Positions 6,809 to 13,094 of a stretch of 13,094 nt of DNA are shown here, in pieces (the first letter of the stretch is position 1; each line of letters begins with the position of its first letter). Origin of the DNA: Defluviicoccus sp. (lineage in GTDB: Bacteria; Pseudomonadota; Alphaproteobacteria; MPNO01); the NCBI GenBank assembly GCA_028820945.1, contig JAPPHW010000450.1, positions 1 to 13,094 of the forward strand, in the 5' to 3' direction. Both the position numbers and the translations under genes were made by a program. The notes under the pieces were generated by a model, which saw only the letters and a program-made list of their open reading frames with translations, did no database searches and was not told the origin of the DNA.

Positions 6809-7509
6809 GCTCCCTCCCGACCGTCGGGTCCGGCGCCGGCGGAAAGTTCCGCCATCCGGTTGAGGGTGTCGCGCGCGGCCGGGCACTCGCCGTCACCGGC
6901 GCCGGCGAAGGCGGGCGCCTCCTCCCACTCCTTGTCGAGCTCGGCGGCCTCCGCCTCGGGCGACTTGTCCCGCTCCAGAAGACTCGCCACCGCGGCATCG
7001 TCGGGCCGCCGCGCGGCGAGCTCCTCAAGCGCCTGGAAAAGACCGGCATAGTCGCTGCCCCGCCGCTCCAGCCGGATGCGGATCGCGGCCAGGATATGGA
7101 CCACGTCGGCCAGCAGATCTGCCGCCTCCCGGGGGTCGGTCAGCGACAGGAATTCGAGGAACAGCGGCAGGTAGTCGGGCAGCTCGTTGCCGTCGATCGA
7201 GTAGCCGCGGGTCTCGTAATGCGCCGCGAGGTTGACCATCGCCTGGCCGCGGTCGCGGGACTCGCCGTGGATATGCTCGAACAGGTGCAGCGACAGGCTG
7301 CGCGAGCGGTCGAAAAGCCCGACATAGCTCTCCTGCGCGGTCAGCAGGTCGCCCACGGCGAGCTGCGCCGCCACGCGTTCGACCCCCTTGAGGCTCGCCC
7401 GGGACAGAAGCGCATCTTCCCTCGCCGCGGCGGCGATCTCGCCCGCCGCCCCGGCGAGCTCGGCGGTGGGATATTGCAGCAGCGCCGCCAGCGCCCGGTA
7501 GGTCTTCAT
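6805..7509 (-). CDS. narJ: Nitrate reductase assembly chaperone (delta subunit)
   Basis: NarJ is a cytoplasmic chaperone, not part of the final enzyme. It binds apo-NarG, assists insertion of the molybdenum cofactor and iron-sulfur cluster, and holds the soluble NarGH complex until it docks on NarI. The 234-residue all-helical protein carries the family blocks LFEHIHGESRDRGQAM (76-91) and ELPDYLPLFLEFLS (109-122). The last 50 or so residues are acidic and Gly/Ala-rich and look disordered. The start at 7509 overlaps the narH stop as ATGA. An upstream in-frame extension to 7629 would read through the narH 3' end in another frame and is rejected. The Shine-Dalgarno is weak, so translation probably depends on coupling to narH. 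Confidence 0.96.
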   Translation of the reverse strand: MKTYRALAALLQYPTAELAGAAGEIAAAAREDALLSRASLKGVERVAAQLAVGDLLTAQESYVGLFDRSRSLSLHLFEHIHGESRDRGQAMVNLAAHYETRGYSIDGNELPDYLPLFLEFLSLTDPREAADLLADVVHILAAIRIRLERRGSDYAGLFQALEELAARRPDDAAVASLLERDKSPEAEAAELDKEWEEAPAFAGAGDGECPAARDTLNRMAELSAGAGPDGREGA

Positions 7510-9050
7510 CGCACCGCACCCGCCTTGTCCGAGCGCCCGCCGGCGCTGGGACCCACCCGCACCTCGTGGCTGAACAGGTCGAGCTTGCCGGTGCCGCCGC
7601 TGCACCCGTCGCCGAAGCTGAAGCCGCACTCGCCGCGCAGGTCGAAGGCCTCTTCGGCGTATTCCCGGTGCGTGGTCGGGATCACGAAGCGGTCCTCGTA
7701 GTTGGCGATCGCCATGGTCTGGTACATGTCCTCGATATCGGCCTCGGTGAGCCCGACCCGCTCCAGCGCGCCCAGCTCGCGGCGTCCGTCGACATGCCTC
7801 GCCCGCATGTAGGCCCGCATGGCGAGCATCCGCTCGAGCGCCAGCCTGACCGGCGCCTCGTCGCCGGCGGTGAGCATGTTGGCGAGGTATTTGAGCGGGA
7901 TGCGGAGCTGCGAGACGTCGGGGATTAGCCCGTCATGGCCGAGCGCGCCCGCCTCCGCCGCCGACTGGATCGGCGACAGCGGCGGCACGTACCACACCAT
8001 CGGGAGCGTGCGGTATTCCGGGTGCAGAGGGAAGGCGACCTTCCAGTCCATCGCCATGCGCCAGACCGGGGATTTCCGCGCCGCGTCGAGCCACGCCTGC
8101 GGCACCCCGTCGGCGAGCGCCTGGCGCGCCACCTCGGGGTCGGAGGGGTCGAGGAAGATGTCGAGCTGCGCCTGGTACAAATCCTGCGGGTCTTCCGCCG
8201 CCGCCGCCTGCTCGATCCGGTCGGCGTCGTAGAGCAGCACGCCGAGATAGCGGATGCGCCCGACGCAGGTCTCCGAGCAGACGGTCGGTTGACCGGCCTC
8301 GATGCGCGGGTAGCAGAAGATGCATTTCTCCGACTTCCCGGACCGCCAGTTGTAATAGATCTTCTTGTAGGGGCAGGCCGAGACGCACATGCGCCAGCCG
8401 CGGCACTTGTCCTGGTCGATCAGGACGATGCCGTCCTCTTCGCGCTTGTAGATCGCGCCCGACGGGCAGGCCGCGACGCAGCTCGGGTTCAGGCAGTGCT
8501 CGCACAGCCGCGGCAGGTACATCATGAAGGTGTTTTCGAACTGGCCGTAGATGTCCTTTTCGAGCGCCTCGAAATTCACGTCCTTGCTGCGCTTGGAGAA
8601 TTCGCCGCCGAGGATTTCCTCCCAGTTCGGACCCCATTTCACCTTGTCCATCCGCTCGCCGCTGATCAGCGAGCGCGGCCGCGCCGTGGGCGGCGCCTGG
8701 GATTCGGGCGCGTTGTGCAGATGCTCGTAGTCGAAGGTGAAGGGCTCGTAATAGTCGTCGATCTGCGGCATGTCCGGATTGGCGAATATCTTCGCCAGGA
8801 TGCGCAGCTTGCCGCCCATCTTCGGCACGATGCGGCCGTTCTTCTTGCGCACCCAGCCGCCGTTCCAGACCTCCTGGTTCTCCCATTCCTTGGGATAGCC
8901 GACGCCGGGCTTGGTCTCGACATTGTTGAACCAGACGTATTCCATGCCCTCGCGGCTGGTCCAGACATTCTTGCAGGTCACCGAGCAGGTGTGGCAGCCG
9001 ATGCACTTGTCGAGGTTCAGGACCTTGCCGATCTGCGCGCGAATCTTCAT
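7506..9050 (-). CDS. narH: Respiratory nitrate reductase beta subunit (iron-sulfur electron transfer)
   Basis: NarH carries electrons from the NarI hemes to NarG through three [4Fe-4S] clusters and one [3Fe-4S] cluster on the cytoplasmic face. The 514-residue protein has all four cysteine groups: Cys16/19/22/26; Cys183/186/191/195; Cys216/222/226 with Trp219 replacing the second cysteine; and Cys243/246/258/262. The CRGWRMC tryptophan is the diagnostic change that makes the [3Fe-4S] cluster in respiratory nitrate reductases. These positions match E. coli NarH to within one residue. The central part (about 270-490) is the usual long NarH-specific region, and the tail is Gly/Ser-rich. The ATG overlaps the narG stop as ATGA and is preceded by GGAGG at 9058-9062, seven bases upstream. 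Confidence 0.98.
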   Translation of the reverse strand: MKIRAQIGKVLNLDKCIGCHTCSVTCKNVWTSREGMEYVWFNNVETKPGVGYPKEWENQEVWNGGWVRKKNGRIVPKMGGKLRILAKIFANPDMPQIDDYYEPFTFDYEHLHNAPESQAPPTARPRSLISGERMDKVKWGPNWEEILGGEFSKRSKDVNFEALEKDIYGQFENTFMMYLPRLCEHCLNPSCVAACPSGAIYKREEDGIVLIDQDKCRGWRMCVSACPYKKIYYNWRSGKSEKCIFCYPRIEAGQPTVCSETCVGRIRYLGVLLYDADRIEQAAAAEDPQDLYQAQLDIFLDPSDPEVARQALADGVPQAWLDAARKSPVWRMAMDWKVAFPLHPEYRTLPMVWYVPPLSPIQSAAEAGALGHDGLIPDVSQLRIPLKYLANMLTAGDEAPVRLALERMLAMRAYMRARHVDGRRELGALERVGLTEADIEDMYQTMAIANYEDRFVIPTTHREYAEEAFDLRGECGFSFGDGCSGGTGKLDLFSHEVRVGPSAGGRSDKAGAVR

Positions 9051-12000
9051 TCCGCCGCCTCCATCGCCGATTCCATGGCCGATTCCATGGCAGGGCCCCG
9101 GTAGGGGCCTTCCAGCCAGTCGACCGTCTGCATCTTGCGCACGATCACGAACTCGTCGCGGTTCGAGCCGACGGTGCCGTAATAGTTGAAGCCGTAGGAT
9201 TGCTGGGCGTAGCCGCCGACCATGTGGGTCGGCTTGACCGTGGCCCGGGTGACCGAGTTGTGGATGCCGCCGCGCGACCCCGTCACCTCGCTGCCCGGCA
9301 CGTTCACGATCTTCTCCTGGGCGTGATACATCAGCGTCATGCCCTCCGGCACGCGCTGGCTGACCACGGCGCGCGCGACCAGCGCGCCGTTGGCGTTGTA
9401 GGCCTCGATCCAGTCATTGTCCTCGATGCCGGCCTTGCGGGCGTCGATCTCGCTGATCCAGACGATCGGCCCGCCGCGCGACAGCGTCAGCATCAGCAGG
9501 TTGTCGGTATAGGTCGAGTGGATGCCCCATTTCTGGTGCGGGGTGATGAAGTTGAGCACCACCTGCGGGCTGCCGTTGTCCTTGTCGTCGATCAGCGGCT
9601 TGACCGTCTTGGTGTCGATCGGCGGCTTGTAGACGCAGAGCTGTTCGCCGAAGGCGCGCATCCACAGATGGTCCTGGTAGAGCTGCTGGCGGCCCGACAG
9701 CGTGCGCCACGGGATCAGCTCGTGCACGTTGGTGTAGCCCGCGGTGTAGGTGACGTGCTCGGCCTCGACGCCGGACCAGGTGGGGGACGAGATGATCTTG
9801 CGCGGCTGCGCCTGGAGGTCGTGGAAGCGGAGCTTGTCCTCCTCGCGCGCCGCGGCAAGGTGCTCGTGCTCGCGCCCGGTCGCCTTGCCGAGCGCCGCCC
9901 ACGCCTTGACCGCGACGTTCCCGTTGGTCTCCGGCGCGAGCGTCAGCACCACCTCGGTCGCGTCGATATCGCTCTCGATACGCGCCAGCCCCCTGGAGAC
10001 CCCCTCCTCGCGCACCTCGCCGTTCAGCCGCTTGAGGAACGCGACCTCGTCCTCGGTGTTCCAGGCGATGCCCTTGCCGCCGTTTCCGGCCTCGGTCATC
10101 AGCGGCCCCAGCGCGGTGAACTTCCTGTAAGTGGAGGGATAGTCGCGCTCGACGACCACCATGTTGGGCATGGTCTTGCCGGGCACGGGTTCGCACTCGC
10201 CCTTCTTCCAGTCCCTGACCTCGGTCGCCTGGGCGAGCTCCGCCGGCGTGTCGTGCAGGGTGGGCACCAGCACCAGGTCGCGCTCGACGCCGAGCTCGCC
10301 GTCCGCGACCTCGGAGAACTTCTTCGCGATGCCCTTGAAGATCTCCCAGTCGCTGCGGGTCTCCCACACCGGGTCGACGGCAGCCGACAGCGGGTGGATG
10401 AAGGGGTGCATGTCCGACGTGTTGAGGTCGTTCTTCTCGTACCAGGTCGCGGTCGGCAGCACGATGTCGGAGTAGAGGCAGGTGGTCGACATGCGGAAAT
10501 CGAGGGTGACCAGCAGGTCGAGCTTGCCCTCCGGCGCCGCGTCGTGCCACGCGACCTCGACCGGCTTCTTGTCGCCCGCCTGGCCGAGCTCCTTGCCCTG
10601 CACGCCGTGCTGGGTGCCGAGAAGGTGCTTGAGGAAGTACTCGTGGCCCTTGCCGCTCGAGCCCAGCAGGTTGGAGCGCCAGACGAACAAATTGCGCGGC
10701 CAGTTCGCCGGGTCGTCCGGGTCCTCGCACGACAGGCGCAGGCTGCCGTCCCGGAGCCCGGCGACCGCCGCCGCGACGGGGTCCCCGTCGCCGGCGTTGC
10801 GGGTCAGCGCCAGCGGGTTGGTCGCGAGCTGCGGCGCCGAGGGCAGCCAGCCCATGCGCTCGGAACGGACGTTGAAGTCGATCAGGCTCAGCTCGGTCCA
10901 CTCGCCCGCCGGCGCGAGCGGCGAGACGATCTCGTCGACCGCCAGCTTCTCGTAGCGCCACTGGTCGCTGTGAGCGTACCAGAAGGACGTGCTGTTCATG
11001 TGCCGCGGCGGCCGGTTCCAGTCGAGCGCGAAGGCGAGCGGCTGCCAGCCGGTCTGCGGCCTGAGCTTCTCCTGGCCCACGTAATGCGACCAGCCGCCGC
11101 CGGACTTGCCGATGCATCCGCACATCACCAGCATGTTGATGATGCCGCGGTAGATCATGTCCATGTGGTACCAGTGGTTGAGCGCGGCGCCGACGATCAC
11201 CATCGACCGCCCCTCGGTCTTGTGCGCGTTGTCGGCGAACTGGCGCGCGACCGCGACAACCTTGTCGCGCGCGACCCCGGTGATGCGCTCCTGCCAGGCC
11301 GGCGTATAGGGCACGTCGTCGTCGAAATCGGCCGCCACGTTGGCGCCGCCGAGGCCGCGATCCAGCCCGTAATTGGCGACGAACAGGTCGTAGACCGTGG
11401 CGACCAGGACCTCGCCGTCGCCGGTGGCGATCCGCTTAACCGGCACGTTGCGCCACAGCACCTCCTCATGGTCGGTGCCGGCGAAATGGTCGTGGCTGGT
11501 ATTGCCGAAATAGGGGAAGCCGACCGAGGCGACATCGTCGCTTATGTCGATCAGGCTGAGCCGCAGCCGGGTGGCCTCGCCGTCGGCGCCGTCCTTCTCC
11601 TCGATGTTCCACTTGCCCTGTTCGCCCCAGCGGAAGCCGATCGAGCCGACCGGGCAGACCGGGGCGTCGTCCCTCGTCTCGTCGATGGCGACGGTCTTCC
11701 ATTCCGGGTTGTTCGACTGGTCCAGCGCGCCCGGCAGGTCGGCGGCGCGCAGCATGCGGTCGGGCACATGGCCGCCATCGGTCTGGCGCAGGGTCACGAG
11801 AAGGGGCATGTCGGTGTAGCGCCGGCAATAGTCCTCGAAATAGGCGCTCCTGCCCTCGAGATGCCATTCCTTCAGGATCACGTGGCCCATCGCCAGCGCC
11901 AGCGCGGCGTCGGTGCCTTGCTTGGGGTTGAGCCAGATATCGGCGAATTTCGACGCCTCGCTGTAATCCGGCGTCACCGTCACCGTGGTCGCGCCCTTGT

Positions 12001-12814
12001 AGCGGACCTCGGTCATGAAATGGGCGTCGGGCGTGCGCGTCTGCGGCACGTTCGAGCCCCACATCATCAGGAAGGTGGAGTTGTACCAGTCCGCGCTTTC
12101 CGGCACGTCGGTCTGCTCGCCCCAGGTCTGCGGGCTCGACGGCGGCAGGTCGCAATACCAGTCGTAGAAGCTCATGCAGACGCCGCCGATCAGCGACAAA
12201 TAGCGCGATCCGGCGGCGTAGGAGACCATCGACATGGCGGGGATCGGCGAGAAGCCGATGACGCGGTCGGGCCCGTGGGTCCTGACGGTGTAGACATTGG
12301 CCGCCGCGACGATCTCGTTGACCTCGTCCCAGTCGGAGCGCACGAAACCGCCGAGCCCGCGCACGCGCTGGTAGTCGCGGCGCGTCTCCGCGTCCTCCAC
12401 GATCGACGCCCAGGCGGCGACCGGCGCCATGGTCTTGCGCGCCTCGCGCCAGTGGCGCACCAGCCGGCTGCGCACCAGCGGGTATTTGAGCCGGTTGGCG
12501 CTGTAGATGTACCAGGAGTAGCTCGCGCCCCGCGAACAGCCGCGCGGCTCGTGGTTGGGGAGGTCCGGCCGGGTCCGGGGGTAGTCGGTCTGCTGCGTCT
12601 CCCAGGTGATGATTCCGCCCTTGACGTAGATCTTCCAGCTGCACGAGCCGGTGCAGTTCACCCCGTGGGTCGAGCGCACGATCTTGTCGTGCTGCCAGCG
12701 TGCCCGGTAGGACTCCTCCCAGTCGCGGTCCTCGTTGGTGACGATGCCGTGCCCGTCGGCGAAGGTATCGACGGTCTTGCGGAAAAAGGTCAGCCGATCG
12801 AGGAAGTGGCTCAT
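9047..12814 (-). CDS. narG: Respiratory nitrate reductase alpha subunit (Mo-bisMGD catalytic subunit)
   Basis: NarG reduces nitrate to nitrite in the cytoplasm with electrons from NarH, as part of anaerobic respiration. The protein is 1255 residues, close to E. coli NarG (1247), and collinear with it throughout. The FS0 cluster ligands are His50, Cys54, Cys58 (THGVNCTGSC) and Cys93. The one-residue shift from published E. coli numbering comes from counting the initiator Met. Asp222, the second Asp of FYDWYCDLPP, aligns with the molybdenum-ligand aspartate. Other landmarks are WGSNVPQTRTPDAHF and NYYGTVGSNRDEF near the C-terminus. The N-terminus (MSHFLDRLTFFRK) resembles the vestigial Tat-like leader of cytoplasm-facing NarG. 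The start follows AGGAGA (12823-12828) by eight bases, and that site overlaps the narK stop. The C-terminal 13 residues are repeat-encoded and not conserved. Confidence 0.98.
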   Translation of the reverse strand: MSHFLDRLTFFRKTVDTFADGHGIVTNEDRDWEESYRARWQHDKIVRSTHGVNCTGSCSWKIYVKGGIITWETQQTDYPRTRPDLPNHEPRGCSRGASYSWYIYSANRLKYPLVRSRLVRHWREARKTMAPVAAWASIVEDAETRRDYQRVRGLGGFVRSDWDEVNEIVAAANVYTVRTHGPDRVIGFSPIPAMSMVSYAAGSRYLSLIGGVCMSFYDWYCDLPPSSPQTWGEQTDVPESADWYNSTFLMMWGSNVPQTRTPDAHFMTEVRYKGATTVTVTPDYSEASKFADIWLNPKQGTDAALALAMGHVILKEWHLEGRSAYFEDYCRRYTDMPLLVTLRQTDGGHVPDRMLRAADLPGALDQSNNPEWKTVAIDETRDDAPVCPVGSIGFRWGEQGKWNIEEKDGADGEATRLRLSLIDISDDVASVGFPYFGNTSHDHFAGTDHEEVLWRNVPVKRIATGDGEVLVATVYDLFVANYGLDRGLGGANVAADFDDDVPYTPAWQERITGVARDKVVAVARQFADNAHKTEGRSMVIVGAALNHWYHMDMIYRGIINMLVMCGCIGKSGGGWSHYVGQEKLRPQTGWQPLAFALDWNRPPRHMNSTSFWYAHSDQWRYEKLAVDEIVSPLAPAGEWTELSLIDFNVRSERMGWLPSAPQLATNPLALTRNAGDGDPVAAAVAGLRDGSLRLSCEDPDDPANWPRNLFVWRSNLLGSSGKGHEYFLKHLLGTQHGVQGKELGQAGDKKPVEVAWHDAAPEGKLDLLVTLDFRMSTTCLYSDIVLPTATWYEKNDLNTSDMHPFIHPLSAAVDPVWETRSDWEIFKGIAKKFSEVADGELGVERDLVLVPTLHDTPAELAQATEVRDWKKGECEPVPGKTMPNMVVVERDYPSTYRKFTALGPLMTEAGNGGKGIAWNTEDEVAFLKRLNGEVREEGVSRGLARIESDIDATEVVLTLAPETNGNVAVKAWAALGKATGREHEHLAAAREEDKLRFHDLQAQPRKIISSPTWSGVEAEHVTYTAGYTNVHELIPWRTLSGRQQLYQDHLWMRAFGEQLCVYKPPIDTKTVKPLIDDKDNGSPQVVLNFITPHQKWGIHSTYTDNLLMLTLSRGGPIVWISEIDARKAGIEDNDWIEAYNANGALVARAVVSQRVPEGMTLMYHAQEKIVNVPGSEVTGSRGGIHNSVTRATVKPTHMVGGYAQQSYGFNYYGTVGSNRDEFVIVRKMQTVDWLEGPYRGPAMESAMESAMEAAE
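9054..9089. repeat. 12-base tandem repeat at the 3' end of narG
   Basis: GCCGATTCCATG occurs twice in perfect tandem (9066-9077 and 9078-9089). A third, diverged copy sits at 9054-9065, with three of twelve bases changed. Because the unit is a multiple of three, it extends the NarG C-terminus in frame as MESA-MESA-MEAA, followed by Glu and stop. On the coding strand, the diverged copy reads ATGGAGGC where the others read ATGGAATC, which creates the narH GGAGG ribosome binding site. Confidence 0.85.
9058..9062 (-). promoter_or_regulatory. narH ribosome binding site inside the narG tail repeat
   Basis: GGAGG on the minus strand lies seven bases upstream of the narH ATG at 9050, within the last repeat copy of narG. 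It is the strongest Shine-Dalgarno among the overlapping gene pairs apart from narI. Confidence 0.7.
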
Positions 12815-12822
12815 CGATCCGG

Positions 12823-12828
12823 TCTCCT
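12823..12828 (-). promoter_or_regulatory. narG ribosome binding site overlapping the narK stop
   Basis: AGGAGA on the minus strand lies eight bases before the narG ATG and overlaps the narK TGA (12828-12830). This confirms the start at 12814 and suggests translation coupled to narK. Confidence 0.65.
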
Positions 12829-13094
12829 CACGGGTTCTTCACATAGGCGTTCTTGCGCAGATAAAACCACCAGTTGATGAAGATGCACAGCATATAAAAC
12901 GCGGCGAAGCCGTAGAGCGCGTATTCCGGCGTGGTCGCCTTGATCTGCTCGCCGAACACCTTGGGGATGATGAAGGCGCCGTAGGCGGCGACCGCCGAGG
13001 TCCAGCCCAGCACCGGGCCGGCCTGCTCCCGGTCGAACACGATGGCGATGGTGCGGAAGGTCGAGCCGTTGCCGATGCCGGTCGCCGCGAACAG
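12828..13094 (-). CDS. narK: NarK-type nitrate/nitrite transporter, C-terminal 88 residues (5' end outside window)
   Basis: The frame is open from the window edge to the TGA at 12828-12830. Upstream of an internal GTG at 13040 it still encodes GIGNGSTFR. That is the second nitrate-signature motif of NarK major-facilitator transporters, so the gene begins beyond the window. The rest (PVLGWTSAVAAYGAFIIP, then a final helix ending WWFYLRKN) fits the last two membrane helices. The style resembles the NarK2 domain, which exchanges nitrate for nitrite, and which in some alphaproteobacteria is the second half of a NarK1-NarK2 fusion; the missing part decides this. It ends 13 bases before narG, the usual narKGHJI order. 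The operon promoter should lie upstream of it. Confidence 0.88.
   Translation of the reverse strand: MFAATGIGNGSTFRTIAIVFDREQAGPVLGWTSAVAAYGAFIIPKVFGEQIKATTPEYALYGFAAFYMLCIFINWWFYLRKNAYVKNP

Noticed and set aside
6809..6886. Upstream in-frame start for narI
   Set aside because: The extension overlaps the narJ coding end and adds an Arg/Gly-rich leader absent from NarI. The ATG at 6808 has a strong ribosome binding site and an ATGA overlap.
12815..12827. FNR or NarL site or promoter directly ahead of narG
   Set aside because: Only 13 bases separate narK and narG, filled by the ribosome binding site region. Any nitrate or oxygen control should act upstream of narK, outside the window.
9200..12877. 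Open frame of 1225 codons on the plus strand, opposite narG
   Set aside because: It runs codon-for-codon opposite narG. In that register stops arise only from TTA, CTA or TCA codons, which GC-rich genes avoid. The translation is Arg/Val/Asp/His-rich with no recognisable domain.
1..13094. Signs of a mobile element, defence system, CRISPR array or RNA gene
   Set aside because: No transposase, integrase, inverted-repeat ends, spaced repeats, tRNA-like fold or toxin-antitoxin pair was seen. Both operons look like ordinary resident chromosome.

Overview
The window reads as GC-rich proteobacterial chromosome with dense genes, short gaps and GC-biased third codon positions. The mix of a TauD-type dioxygenase, a TRAP transporter and a NarK2-like transporter upstream of narGHJI most resembles Alphaproteobacteria; this placement is inference from protein style. 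I see no tRNA, rRNA, CRISPR array, insertion sequence, integrase or phage gene.

Left half, plus strand (1-5233): the 3' part of a TauD/TfdA Fe(II)/2-oxoglutarate dioxygenase gene (5' end outside the window); a complete three-gene TRAP transporter (periplasmic binding protein DctP, small permease DctQ, large permease DctM); and a COG4529/YdhS-like FAD/NAD(P)-binding protein. Gaps are 51, 16, 21 and 25 bases, so the five genes probably form one transcription unit for uptake and oxidative breakdown of an organic acid. The substrate cannot be read from the sequence. The large permease has an unusual extra segment with two additional membrane helices, and the flavoprotein has an altered second dinucleotide-binding motif.

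Right half, minus strand (13094 down to 5329): the membrane-bound respiratory nitrate reductase operon, in transcription order narK (3' end only), narG, narH, narJ, narI and a parvulin-type (PpiC) prolyl isomerase. NarG is the Mo-bisMGD catalytic subunit, NarH the four-cluster iron-sulfur subunit, NarI the di-heme b quinol-oxidising membrane subunit, NarJ the assembly chaperone and NarK the nitrate/nitrite transporter. All metal and heme ligands expected from E. coli NarGHI are present, so the enzyme should be functional. narG/narH, narH/narJ and narJ/narI each overlap by four bases (ATGA). The promoter and any FNR or NarL sites must lie upstream of narK, outside the window.

The two units converge on a 95-base gap (5234-5328) that holds one modest hairpin and no obvious intrinsic terminator. 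The nitrate reductase operon is a well-known system. The less explained parts are the dioxygenase-TRAP-flavoprotein cluster, the expanded DctM, the parvulin tied to narI, and a 12-base tandem repeat at the end of narG whose last copy carries the narH ribosome binding site.
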